From Nautilus pompilius (taxonomy: Eukaryota; Mollusca; Cephalopoda; Nautilida; Nautilidae): a stretch of 64,000 nt of DNA. The position numbers and the translations under genes are program-made. Position 1 is the stretch's first letter. Each line of letters begins with the position of its first letter. The stretch covers positions 160,353 through 224,352 of the forward strand of contig JACATO010001102.1 in assembly GCA_018389105.1 (NCBI GenBank), in the 5' to 3' direction. The notes under the pieces are model-generated. The model did no database searches, had not been told where the DNA came from, and saw only the letters and a list, made by a program, of their open reading frames with translations. This document shows positions 42,201 to 53,804 of the stretch, piece by piece.

Positions 42201-44269
42201 TTTGGAATTAGCTCGCCCATCTTCACGGTCCAATTAAGGCGAGACCCGTTCTCTCTGTTCCGACAGGCGAACACAGTAAGTAGATTTCAACCCTGAACTC
42301 TTACTTCAACTCTCAAACCGACACCGAAATTCCCCTATACCTTAATCCGAAATCCGGTTATGCCTGTAAGTCCGCTGAAAGATAACAAACGCTTTCATAT
42401 TCAGAAGTATTATGAATTTACTTTCTATTTCACATATCAGGATGGGGTAGCGGCGGCTGGGAATACTTCTGCTAGGACTAGACATTGAGTGTTCGCAGAT
42501 AGAGTTCAGAAGTCAATACATTTGCGAGACAGCGCTTATTGAGAGACCGGGCTCCGCTCCTGTCAGATGGATTACAGGAGAGGGTCGGAAGATGATTGGA
42601 ATACATTGGTTGATCCCATTTCGGCGCTGACGCTAAAAGAAGACAAAAGAATCCTGTGGATTGAGTGAAGGCTTGAAATGCGAGGCTATGCCAGTAACGT
42701 TTTCGCCATGGCCTTCTTTGATGAAGCAGCTTTCTCTCCCCCCCCCCCCGCTGTTGTCACATTATCCCGGTCGTACACTGCGACCGTGATAGATGTCCGT
42801 TTGGTGGAGAAAGCCCTTATCCGGTGGCAGGTCATGTACGGCTGTCTGCTGTAAAACGGGAAATGCCCGAGTAAGTAAAGCCAGCAAAATACGTGAAACA
42901 TAATATATTCGGGTCATCACGAGATGAACAGCTTCTTCTAAACAACAAAAGGAACCCCGTCAAAGTATTAGAGGGTAAAGAGAGCCTCCATTCACGCGGA
43001 CTCTTTCCCCAGAAGTCTCTTCGCCCCCCGATCTCGCCGTTTGGTGAAAGAAACGAAGCCGAACAACTCTGCATAGTTGAGGGACCTATTCAGCCGCCTC
43101 AGAAGAAACGAGAAAGTTTCCATCTTCGAGACGGATGACCTACTGGCTGCGTTAGTTAAATGGCTTTCCTTCCTACTCATAAACATTGGTGGGCAGCTAA
43201 TTCTTTCAGGCCTTTTAGCGGCCCAGTCTGACAAGAGAGTCAGTCAGTCACCTGGCCGGGCAAAGAAGTAAAACTCAATTTACTTTCAATTTCTCAGACT
43301 TTACGCCCACAGGTGAATTTTCTGAAGTGTTTTTGCTTGAGTATTGGTTTAAAGACTTTGCTGTAAGGCATAGTGCAAACAATCCCAATTAATTTCTCTT
43401 TAATATTTATTTTTCATAGCCATATAATATTTTAAAATAATAATATTTACACCGCACAAATTCATATACGTTTAAAAAATGTTAATTTTGAATTTTTGTC
43501 ATAACGTTTTGGTTAGAAATATCCACCTTTCTGCTTGATCAGTTTTTAATATTATTATTATTATTATCGGCGAGTCCATAATTATGGATGCCAGTGTATA
43601 CAATGTAATGATTGCTGTTTACGCTGTGTTGATAAAAGCTGTTAACTCTCACGGCAGGAACGGTAGTTTCCGTAGTTTATCTACCGTTTATTCCCTTCCT
43701 GCTGCTTCTATTCGGAATTCAGCACACAAAGAATTAAGCAAAAAGCGGTTGTTTCCAAGCCTCCTGCGCTGAATGTAGGATACGCTGCTCACACCTGTTC
43801 ATGTTCCGAGAACCTGTACGTTGATCCAAACTCTCCAATAATAATAATAATAATCTGATGGCAGTAGGAGCTAAGTTAAATTGTTGGCTGTGAACAAGAT
43901 TGTGTGCAAAATGGCAAGGATGGCAAAATGACTTTGACAGAAGAGGCTGTCAGTACGTGAGTGACCATCACTGAGCCTGTACGTGTATTGGTAGGTATCG
44001 ATCAAATCGGACCATGAAGCTGTCGTTGAGAGACGTCGCGCCAACAGTTGATCAAGAGACTGCGGAAGGACCTGGCGACCACACACCCCACGTCCCTCTA
44101 CAATAGTTAGAAATCTGTTCAGTCGGATTTATGTTCGGAGCTCGTGCGACCGCGCCATAAGACTGATGTCGCGGACCTGAAGTGCAACGCTGACAACAAG
44201 TGCGCAGTGTAGAGGGCGTTGCTATCCGTGCTGTGTCGTACATCGATGTCCATAAGATAGACCCACCTT
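39226..44269. other. Intergenic, no gene recognised
   Basis: Mixed AT-rich and balanced sequence, CpG retained. Contains (CA)n at about 40485-40501, poly-C/poly-G runs (about 40788-40813, 42738-42750), (TA)n at about 40991-41002, and AAT/ATT microsatellites at about 43549-43567 and 43838-43853. Open frames of 60-81 codons occur on both strands with no domain I recognise. Confidence 0.5.
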
Positions 44270-44345
44270 GGTGAGGAAGAGTAGTACCGCGGGTGTCCGC
44301 TAGGAAGTTTTGTTAATCTTGCGTCACAAGGGACTTGGCACTTCG
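44270..44345 (-). repeat. SINE family 2 tail-like fragment beside CRE array A
   Basis: The plus strand reads GAGGAAGAGTAGTACCGCGG, GTGTCCGCTAGGAAG and AATCTTGCGTCACAAGGGAC. This is the closest match to the SINE at 23190-23440 tail (GAGGAAGTGTAGTAC...TGTCCACTAGGATG...AATCCTGCATCA). It ends about 30 bases before the CT tract that opens array A. Confidence 0.55.
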
Positions 44346-44375
44346 GACGACTTGGGCATGATGGAAAGCCTTAGT

Positions 44376-44378
<3 letters not shown>

Positions 44379-44413
<35 letters not shown>

Positions 44414-45064
44414 ACGTCATCTCTCTCTGTAATGACGTCATCTCTCTCTCCTGTCTCTTTCTCTGTACTGACGTCACATATCTCTCTGTAATGACGTCAT
44501 CTCTCTCCTGTCTCTTTCTCTGTACTGACGTCACATCTCTCTCTGTAATGACGTCATCTCTCCTGTCTCTTTCTCTGTACTGACGTCACATCTCTCTGTA
44601 ATGACGTCATCTCTCCTGTCTCTTTCTCTGTACTGACGTCACATCTCACTCTGTAATGACGTCATCTCTCTCCTGTCTCTTTCTCTGTACTGACGTCACA
44701 TCTCTCTCTGTAATGACGTCATCTCTCTCTCCTGTCTCTTTCTCTGTACTGACGTCACATCTCTCTGTAATGACGTCATCTCTCTCTCCTGTCTCTTTCT
44801 CTGTACTGACGTCACATCTCTCTGTAATGACATCATCTCTCTCTGTAATGACGTCATCTCTCTCTGTAATGACGTCATCTCTCTCCTGTCTCTTTCTCTG
44901 TACTGACGTCACATCTCTCTGTAATGACGTCATCTCTCTCTTCTGTCTCTTTCTCTGTACTGACGTCACATCTCTCTCTGTAATGACGTCATCTCTCTCT
45001 CCTGTCTCTTTCTCTGTACTGACGTCACATCTCTCTCTGTAATGACGTCATCTCTCTCTCTCTT
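44379..45064. repeat. Minisatellite A with about 23 perfect TGACGTCA palindromes
   Basis: Starts with (CT)n, then a composite unit of about 55-60 bp repeated about 11 times. One half is CTCTGTAATGACGTCATCTC, the other CTCTGTACTGACGTCACATC, separated by CTCTCCTGTCTCTTT. By my count 23 copies of TGACGTCA are perfect and one is TGACATCA. Spacings between palindromes in the first part alternate between 21-23 and 32-36 bp. Open frames here are repeat translations, not genes. Confidence 0.93.
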
Positions 45065-46350
45065 TGATGCGAGAGGAATCCAGAGAGCCCGGAGCCAACC
45101 CACGCGGAAAGCTAGTGAAGAAAGAGAGAAACCACGCTAGAGAGCGCTCCAGTGCCCGGCGGTCCATCACGGTAGCACCAAGTCGCCTTGCTGTCAAGTC
45201 GCACAATTTACTAACGTTATGACTTGGAACAAATTTAAACCTATTTTCAAAAAGGTTTCAGTTCTTGACTTTAGAAATGAATACCGAATTTCCCGAATAA
45301 GTTGTGTGATAAATGTACAATAGCAAGTTGCACATCTATGATTATGGTCACACATTCCAGTCATTCACGTCATAGACGACGGAAGTTGCGCATATTTCAC
45401 CTGCTGTTTGCATGACGGACTTCCAGAAAAATGCCTAAAATATATCTATTCCTTTTCTTTTGCCCAGCGACACTGAAACAAACTTCTTCATTTTTCCTCT
45501 TCGTTTGCTTCTGTCATTGACAACTGCTGAGCTAAGCAACCGCCGGTCCCGTTTATGACGTCATACCGACGATGGGCTCGTGTCACGTTGATGATGGAAA
45601 TGCGATATACGCGATGAGCTAAATTCAAAACGTACCGTGGGGTTAATAACTGGGACAGTATTGAAAACTCCCAGTAAGGTGGCAGAATTATCAGATATCA
45701 TTAAAAGGGTCGCAGGTCAGACATTTCGAATTTCCATTCTCATAACGCAGACAATGCTTGCGACGGGAAGATGAGGAAGAAATAAATATAAAATGGAACA
45801 AAACCAGAGGTTCACCGACAGTGCGTTAATAATAAGAGAAAAGCGAGAAAAGGGACATTCGCTGTAGATAGTAGGATAAGGAGCGGGGGCAGGTTAGATC
45901 GTGCACCGGGGATAGCGGACGCCTCTATTCTTGGTTATACCACGTTCAGAGTTTGCAGTATCAGCCGTTTGCGTTGGTCACGAGAAGGCAGACTTTCTCC
46001 TCTTCCTACAAACCGTCTAAAGAGAACAAATAAAGCACTTAATTTTTTTTTACCCCCTCCCCTCCTGACAAAGAGCATATCAGAAAATAGGGAGTTTTTC
46101 ATACTAGCAGCGTGCTACTGCTTCACCCAAAGGCCGACACAGCGGCGGAAAGCAATCTACGCAGATTCACGAAATATACAGTCAGGTGAGAGACGGCCGG
46201 GGAGATCGGTTGCAGGTCTGCTGGATTCTGCTTATCTTCACCGTGCGGTGTAACACGGCTGCAATAAACAAAACGGATAAACCAATTTGATCTCGCCTTT
46301 GCTTTAATCCGTTGTCCAATTTCCACAATATACGCCAAGGGCATAAACGC
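45065..46350. other. Spacer between the two TGACGTCA arrays
   Basis: Non-repetitive, CpG-rich. One further isolated perfect TGACGTCA lies at 45556-45563 in TTTATGACGTCATACC. No gene recognised. Confidence 0.55.
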
Positions 46351-46351
46351 T

Positions 46352-46382
<31 letters not shown>

Positions 46383-47000
46383 ACTACTGACGTCATCTCT
46401 CTCTCTCTGTATACTGACGTCCTTTCTTTCTCTGTGTACTGACGTCATCCCTCTCTCTGTGTAATGACATCATCTCTCTCTGTGTACTGACGTCATCCCT
46501 CTCTCTGTGTAATGACATCATCTCTCTCTGTGTAATGACGTCATCCCTTTCTCTCTCTGTACTACTGACGTCAACTCTCTCTGTGTGTGTACTGACGTCA
46601 TTTCTCTCTCTGTACTACTGACGTCATCTCTCTCTGTACTACTGACGTCATCTCTCTCTCTGTGTACTGACGTCATCTCTCTCTGTGTACTGACGTCATC
46701 TCTCTCTGTACTACAGACGTCATCTCTCTCTCTGTGTACTGACGTCATCCCTTTCTCTCTCTGTACTACTGACGTCATTTCTCTCTCTGTGTACTGACGT
46801 CATCTCTCTCTGTACTACAGACGTCATCTCTATCTCTGTGTACTGACGTCATCTCTCTCTCTGTACTGACGTCCTTTCTCTCTCTGTATACTGACGTCAT
46901 CTCTCTCTCTCTCTGTACTACTGACGTCAACTCTCTGTGTGTGTACTGACGTCATTTCTCTCTCTGTATACTGACGTCATCTCTCTCTCTCTCTCTCTCA
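46351..47000. repeat. Minisatellite B with about 18 perfect TGACGTCA palindromes
   Basis: A simpler unit of about 23-28 bp, CTCTCTCTGTGTACTGACGTCAT, with variants ACTACTGACGTCA, TGACATCA, AGACGTCA and TGACGTCC. Begins and ends in (CT)n. By my count about 18 palindromes are perfect. It shares the core but not the composite unit of array A. Confidence 0.92.
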
Positions 47001-48136
47001 ATAAATCGAGGTTACTGACCGAATCCAGATCAGATCTGGAATTTCCTTTGGAAATCGGTAATTTGTAATCGCCCACGCAACGCCAAGCAAAGCAGCCAGC
47101 AGAATTCTCTCTCTCTCTTCTCGTCTAAACTTACCGCTCTCTCATTAGGCAAAAGTGTTATCGCTGCTTCAGAACGGAGCGTCACCACAGGTTTTTATCT
47201 TCTTCGTACGTCGCTGTAAAACAGCCACGTTTCTGTCGAGAGAGGTGGAGGCGGACTGTGGGCAACACGGAATCCGTCGATAAAATGTGACTTAGTCGGT
47301 TTTAATATCCCGCGATCGTCGCGCCGCCCGTGGGGGGGGGGGCAGGAGAAGGTCTGACGTCGAAACCACGTGACGACGAAGATGGTCCCACAATTATTCT
47401 AAATGGCAGAGAAAAAAGCCATTTTTTTTTGCTTACACGAGATAGGTCAGTTTTTTTTTTTTTTTTTTGTCTTTTACCAAATAACCTCGTAACGATTAAT
47501 AGGCAGCAAACCGAGATTTTGCATAACCGAAAGCGATCTTAACCGCTGCTAACTCTTTGTCAGACAGCCAGCAAGATATCAGAAACACGGAGCCCCCGGG
47601 CTTCCGTTCTTCCCACGCCACTGATTCCATAATTGACGTCGCTCGTCCGGGTGGCGGATAACGAAGCGAGACGACCCGGAGACAGGAGTCTGGAACGCTA
47701 CACTTCCGCGCGGCTCCATCTAGAAATAGCTCCAGCAACAAACAGAGTCTGTCCGTGCCTGGGAGTCATCCCTCGATTTATCTGAAAAGTCATCGAATTC
47801 GCTCTGCAGTTGAAATAGGCGGGTGCAAGCAAACGATTTTCATTAAGGGGAAGAAATATATATATATAAAAAAAGCGACATTACCAGATATTTACGTCAA
47901 TGTATCAGGTGTGGTTAGCAGCACCTGGCCGGCCGGCATCTCTGAATCCGTCGGAGTAGTCGCCTCATGTTCCGAAATAGCGTCAGTACCAAAAACATGA
48001 ACTTCGAGGGTATGGAATATTTATGAAACAGCCAAGATTAACTGGGGCCGGGAATTGTGCGGGTGGGTCAGAATATTCCTTGTCATGTTATCATGAAATA
48101 TAGGGAGGTAAAACAGCTTTTACGAACACTTCCTGT
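47001..48136. other. Intergenic, no gene recognised
   Basis: CpG-rich. Contains poly-G (about 47332-47342) and poly-T (about 47451-47468). Short open frames are not supported. Confidence 0.5.
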
Positions 48137-48166
48137 TGATGATGATGATGATAATAATAATAATAA

Positions 48167-48247
<81 letters not shown>
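48137..48247. repeat. (GAT)n/(ATA)n trinucleotide microsatellite
   Basis: About 110 bp of GAT then ATA repeats with one imperfection near 48165. Confidence 0.95.
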
Positions 48248-48248
<1 letters not shown>

Positions 48249-49352
48249 TCCTTCAGGCCCCACCCCAGGGGACCCTACCGCCGCCTCCTCTGGTTATTGT
48301 AAGAAAGATATCGGCTAGAAGAATAAAAGCCAAGCGGAATTAAAGGGTTGTCGTGTATTGTCCGGTAGGAAAGTTGTTAGTGAGCGGTACTATAGAGAGG
48401 AAAGTGAAAGTGAATGGTGTGTCGAACCGGGGTCCACCTGTCGTTTCCCAAAGGCAACAACAAAAATAATAATAATAATAACAAAAAAACCCCCAGTGTG
48501 ACAAATTCACGCTGGATTACAACAACTATAAGAGTCAAACTGACTCCGTTGCCTTCCTTCGGGGTTTAAATGCAGTAGTGCCAAACAATTTTGAAACATA
48601 CGGCTCAATTTGCTCAAACAAACCTGGACGAGTTACGTCCCTTTATGATTTAAAATACAATGTGAATTTAGGTTTTTTTTTATTTAAAAAAAGCGTGACG
48701 TTTGGAGGGAACTGTAGCGGCACCTGTACGGCCGCTGCCATCAAGGCTTGTAGACCTCAGGTTGCGGTCGGATTCCAATCACGGTAGCCAAAACTTTTGC
48801 TAATTGACGTCCAGTACAAGACCTCCTGCAGTCACATCCGCCATCGCATTTACCAGAGATCTGGTTAGCGCTGAGGGTTTCGCAGAGACGGTTCTCCGTG
48901 ATTGCCGCCCGAAGCCTCACCGCGGCGACTGTGCTTTAAAATCGGGAATCCTTGGCAGAAGAACAGGGGAAAAAAAAGAAAAAGGGGGGGGCTATTGTTT
49001 ACTTTTACTGTTTTGCTTTGTGTAGGCGGTGGTAACTCTAGGGGTTTTAGGGAAAAACCGACGCATTGTTGCAGATGGATATCCGCTTAAATTGGGCAAG
49101 AGCACTCTTCACCCGAAATAACAGCTTCGATAATTGCGTATAGAAGATTTTAGATGCAACAACAGGAAAAAAAAAGTTTGTTTTTTTTTCTTTTTTTTTA
49201 AAAAAAAAAGGAAATATTTCTCTGATATTTTGTATTTCTTAAAATTTACAAACCTCATCAAATGATACATCCAATTTACGAGCTGTTTTTTTATTATTAT
49301 TATTTAAATGTCCTATATAAGTTTCATATTTCAAGACATACTGAACAAATAG
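48248..49352. other. Intergenic, no gene recognised
   Basis: CpG-retaining sequence with ATA and poly-A/T tracts (about 48462-48485, 49170-49210). A B-box-like GGTCGGATTCCAATC near 48767 has no matching A box. Confidence 0.45.
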
Positions 49353-49745
49353 CTTATTCAAGGGAATATTCTATTATATGGGTGTCTCGTTCATGAGTCT
49401 CACCTTTCATGAACATTCTAAAAGATAGCTTATCCAAGCTAATATTTTATCTGACTGTCTCATAAATAAGTCGCACCTCTCATGAAAACTAACAAAGACT
49501 TATCCAAGCTAATATTTTATCTGACTGTCTCATAAATAAGTCGCACCTCTCATGAAAACTAACAAAGACTTATCCAAGCTAATATTTTATCTGACTGTCT
49601 CATAAATAAGTCGCACCTCTCATGAAAATTAACAAAGACTTATCCAAGCTAATATTTTATCTGACTGTCTCATAAATAAGTCGCACCTCTCATGAAAACT
49701 AACAAAGACTTATCCAAGCTAATATTTTATCTGAATGTATTATAA
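49353..49745. repeat. 70-bp tandem repeat, about five copies
   Basis: The unit contains AATATTTTATCTGACTGTCT, CATAAATAAGTCGCACCTCT, CATGAAAACTAACAAAGACT and TATCCAAGCT. Copies start 70 bp apart at 49441, 49511, 49581, 49651 and 49721. A more diverged copy lies just before (about 49353-49430). The middle copies are nearly identical, which suggests recent homogenisation. Confidence 0.93.
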
Positions 49746-51377
49746 AACAACAAAATCTGTTTATTTCATTTCATATATAAATTGAATCAAACATAGAGTC
49801 TTTTAGGAAAAATTCCAAAATAAAAAAAAAATTCAATTTATGCACATTTTATCTTTCTTTTTCTTTAAAAAAAAAAAAACATTTCTCGTAACATTTTAAC
49901 ATTTTTTCTGGCATAAATGCCATGCGGAGCTCCACTGGTTGATGACTTTTCTGTCTGCAATACCGCAGGTGGATGCCACGTGGTATCCTTTTCTTCAAGA
50001 ATCGGAACTTCTTGCCTGGTAAGAGACAAATGCTGTGATGATTTTACGAGTCGACTCTTTAAAACTCAGTGCAGTTTTAATTACATTTTCGTCATTTCAA
50101 CTCTTCTCGAAAGAAAAAAATAAAGTATACTGTACAATACGCGGCAAAAGCTCTAGAGGTCTAAAAAAGACAGCATTTACCAAACCGACAATGCCATTTA
50201 ATAAACGTTAGAAAATGGTTCTTCGAGCATCAGTTCAGCTTACGCCGGCTTTGGTTCCGTGTAGTTTTTTTTTAAAGGAACTTTCCAACTGACGAATCAT
50301 CAGTAATACGGTGTTGGATTTTCCAAAAACATATCCGACACTGGAGCGATAGAAAGAATACCCCCAAGGTTTAATTTCCAGGCGGGTATTCGCTTTACTT
50401 TAATGGGAAACCGTTTTATACCAATCGCTCACGGCCTCCGACCTCGCAGGTACGCGTTTTTGAAAGTTAGGGAGCTTATAGTTCTAGCTAACTGTTCTTA
50501 ACTGCGGACTGTTGTCATTATCCAACTGTAAAATTGTCATCTGGTCTTTCTCTCGTCTACCGCGATGACGAAACGATTTTCTTTCATAAATAAATAAATA
50601 AATAAATAAATAGTTTTCAGAAAATATTTTAAAAAACCGAAGAAGTATAATTTCCGAAATGATTTAAATTTAGATGGAATATTTCACTTATTATGGAATC
50701 CATGTCGGCTGAAGTAAAGGCGTAAAGGCGACGAGCGCAGTAATTTCCATTCCTTTGAACTATGAAATGGTGTCGAGTTTCCACCAGACGGCGCCGTTCT
50801 AGCCAGCTAATTCGTGATGCTATTAAGGTAAACCTCTAAAATTTCGAAACAATAGAAACTTTCAGTTCTACGATTTCGCGTCGTCGACCCGTAGAAAATA
50901 TTCATGGGTTGAAAGGAAATTAGAATGGATGCAAACCGGAAATTGTCACACAAAGTACAGCAGCAATTTCCGGTCTTATTTAGACTAATACACAGGCACG
51001 GGGTATTGAGGCATGCGCTTGTACACGGAATTAGTCAGAGGACCGCTTGCACCAAAACTTTCTTCCGTATTAACGTTCCCATCTGAACATCTCAGTTTTG
51101 GAATCAGATCTGTGGCTGCAACGGATTTGCGCAGAGTCGGCTATAACGCGACGGATGACTCAGACGTAATCTACGTATTTTAGGATTCTAAAAGTACATC
51201 CAAATTCAAATAAATCAAAAAGAGTAGGTAAAACAAATGCTGTTAAAAGATAAACTGATATATATATAAAAAACACAACAACAAATGAAAGTAGAAGGGA
51301 TGAAAGGGATATACGGAGAGTATTTAAAAAATGGTTGAGAAGAATAAACCGTGGCAAAATATCCGAAAGGCTTCACC
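49746..51377. other. Intergenic, no gene recognised
   Basis: CpG-rich after 50 kb (14 CpG in 50701-50880). (AAAT)n tract at about 50588-50611. The 68-codon open frame at 49917-50123 has no recognised domain. Confidence 0.5.
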
Positions 51378-51600
51378 GGCCTGGCGGTGTGGCTCAGTGG
51401 TGAGTGTGTTGGCTTCGGGACCTAAGGGTCCTGGGTTCGATTCCCGCTGCTGGTACATCGTTGTGACCCTCGAACGAGGTACTTTACTGGCATCGCTCCA
51501 GTTGCTGCTGGGGTGTGGCCTGTGTAGGCACTCAGACAGAGGAACCGAGGTCAAGGGGGGGGACGCTCTATAGCCATGACAGAGGCAAGTCCCCTATGAG
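51378..51600 (+). repeat. tRNA-derived SINE (family 3)
   Basis: Strong A box TGGCTCAGTGG (51390-51400) and perfect B box GGTTCGATTCC (51434-51444) at tRNA spacing. A body including ACGAGGTACTTTACTGGCATC and GCTCCAGTTGCTG follows. The B box matches consensus, so this copy is younger than the other SINEs. A real tRNA gene is unlikely, because the acceptor stem does not close after the B box. Confidence 0.82.
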
Positions 51601-51870
51601 AAGTCAGAAGAATGAACCACCGCTGAAGTCGGACGCACTGGGCCAGAGCCCGCACAACGACGGTGCAGCGCATCCCACTCTTATGAAACGAGTAGATCGA
51701 AGAAGGAGAAAGACCTCACCTTGTTTAACTTCCCTATTTAACGCCTTTCTAAATTTATTATCGTATACAGTAGATGGCCGTTAGAAATTTCAAACAAAAG
51801 TTTGTTTACGATCTTCTGTCACACTAGACATTTTATCGGAATATATCTGTTTTCACGCTCGATGAATTAG

Positions 51871-52389
51871 TTAAGTGACGAGTCGACAGATGACTCGGCG
51901 ATCGCTATTCAGGTTTTGCCTAGCTGAAAGATTTGAAGGTAACGGTAGGACAAGAAGTTTTACCTGTCTTATCTGGGGGGCTATCGCTTTCCTGCTCTCT
52001 TTCTGTACATCACTTTGGCGGGCATCTGGGAAGAAATGTTTCTTTTTCTGTGGGATTTCGCCGAGCACTTTGTCTGTTGATGCCACAATTTCTTTCCGGT
52101 CAACTGCCTGGCATTTTCCGTGAACTCCGGAGCTTTCCTTCCAATGAGATTGCAAACAATCCACCTTTTTGTTTGCCAGTCTTCGTTTCGTTACCCGTTT
52201 CACATTTTTGTTTTGTTTTTTTTTTTCTTCTGAGAAATGTCCGAAGTTCCGCTTCGTCACTTCCTCTATCACAGAAACCATTCGATTGTAGAGTTGAGCC
52301 GCGACACACTGAACAATCTCAGCCGCTAGCGACACATTATTCTTTTTTTCTCTGAAGGAAGAACTAGAAACGGTGCATGGACATTGCAT
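51871..52389 (-). CDS. Hypothetical 172-codon open frame, unsupported
   Basis: The longest open frame in the gene-poor right half. The sequence is Lys/Arg/Val/Gln-rich (VSLAAEIVQCVAAQLYNRM near the N-terminus, KRVTKRRLANKK in the middle). No domain was recognised, no splice or promoter signals were identified, and the opposite strand is open for 140 codons over the same DNA. It may be chance or a lineage-specific gene. Confidence 0.2.
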   Translation of the reverse strand: MQCPCTVSSSSFREKKNNVSLAAEIVQCVAAQLYNRMVSVIEEVTKRNFGHFSEEKKKQNKNVKRVTKRRLANKKVDCLQSHWKESSGVHGKCQAVDRKEIVASTDKVLGEIPQKKKHFFPDARQSDVQKESRKAIAPQIRQVKLLVLPLPSNLSARQNLNSDRRVICRLVT

Positions 52390-53690
52390 ACAAGTCAGGT
52401 AGGAAACAGTAATTGCACTCGCAGCGTGGGCGGTACACCGACACGTTAGAAATTGCCCCTGGAATCAAGATATCGAAATATTCCACGAGAAAAAAAAAGC
52501 ACATCCTTTTGGTGCAGCAGCCCTTACGCGTGCAGTGACTAATGAGATGTACCCGATTAATTAGGGATGCATAAAATTCTGCGAAGAGCACTCTTCTTCT
52601 CTGGACCTGTTTCAAACAGATCTATATTTACTGAATATAACGTAAAACCGGTTCGCTTTTACTCGCCAAGTGTTTTTTGCTCCAAGGACCGAGTTGGACC
52701 GGTCTCTCATCATTATCTCCCAACCCTAACCTCCTCATCATCTGAGCCCTCGACTCTTCATATCAGAGACGCACTGCCGAGCATCGCTCATCTCACCAAC
52801 GCCACCGGAGATTCGCTGACCGAAAAGAACTCACGGTCGTAATCTTGTTCTGGTAATAGTCTCTTTAAATTAAAATCAGATAAACAACCACCAGTCCACA
52901 CGTTTAAATGGAATATGATCAAATTATTTAAAAAAAAAAAAAAAACACTTTTGGAGCGAGTAGTTCAGACGTGGAATCCGTCTTACGTAAAGGACGTTGA
53001 CAGATTAGAGAAAAATGCAGAGGACCTACAACCTCAGCTGTGGAGCGACTTCACCTGACAAGAGTTTAACCTACGGTCATTTTTCCGTAGAGAAGTCGAA
53101 TTAAGTTTTCCTAAATGTTCCAGTAAAGAACACTCTCAGTTAGATCAACTTTTCGACGGTTCCGGGGGTGGGGTACATTTTAGGAAACCAGCTCGGGGGG
53201 AGGCGGCAAGATGATTTAAAGCAACGTTCAAAATTGGACGAGAAAATGGGTTTTTGCAGCAACCGTAGCCGCCTCGGCTCGGAACTGCGCACCAAATCAG
53301 ATCGATACCTTCAAGAATAGGCCACACGCTTATTTCTCGGAAAGTTGTTTTGCTGGCCTGGTGGTCGGCTCGCCAAGATCGAGCGTGCGATCCTGGATCG
53401 ATCGATCGATATTGATATCGATCGATTCGGTTCGGTGCGCCTACCTGGTAGCTTGGGGGGGGTTATCTTTTTTTTTTTTTTCTTTCTTTCTTACGACTCT
53501 TCTCCGCCAGCCGGCTGTGTGGCTTCAGAAAAGTGACACCAGGGGGAGGGAGTGTTTCCAAAGTGGTAAGACATCGAGAAGATTTACTTCAGTTCGGCCA
53601 GCGGCGGCTGTTAAAGGTTCGCTGTTGAGCCCCAAGTTTTAAAGCCAGTACAGACGAACCAACTAAATAGTTGAAAGCACGGAGTCGGCT
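52390..53690. other. Intergenic, no gene recognised
   Basis: CpG-rich. A SINE-head-like stretch at 53350-53397 (GGCCTGGTGGTCGGCTCGCC, AAGATCGAGCGTGCGATCC) may be a relic of SINE family 2. It is followed by a palindrome-rich (ATCG)n segment (53397-53426). Confidence 0.4.
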
Positions 53691-53698
53691 AAACTCTG

Positions 53699-53804
53699 CA
53701 CCTGCTCAGGTGTAAGTAAAATACCGCCATTTTAGCCCGGAGGCCGTCTGCACCTACTCAGGTCTAAGTAAAATACCGCCATTTTAGCCCGGAGGCCGTC
53801 TGCA
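53699..53804. repeat. 52-bp tandem duplication
   Basis: Two copies of CACCTGCTCAGGTGTAAGTAAAATACC... (second with CACCTACTCAGGTCTAAG), each ending CCCGGAGGCCGTCTG. The offset is 52 bp. Confidence 0.85.

Noticed and set aside
44313..45042. Long open frames on both strands in array A (and 46182-46797 in array B)
   Set aside because: They are translations of a tandem repeat whose unit length happens to avoid stops. No protein evidence.
44379..47000. CRISPR-like array
   Set aside because: There are no unique spacers of constant size; the intervals are CT-rich and repeated, and the genome is eukaryotic.
51378..51450. tRNA gene
   Set aside because: A and B boxes are present but the acceptor stem does not close and a non-tRNA body follows. 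This is a SINE. The same applies to 9196-9256.
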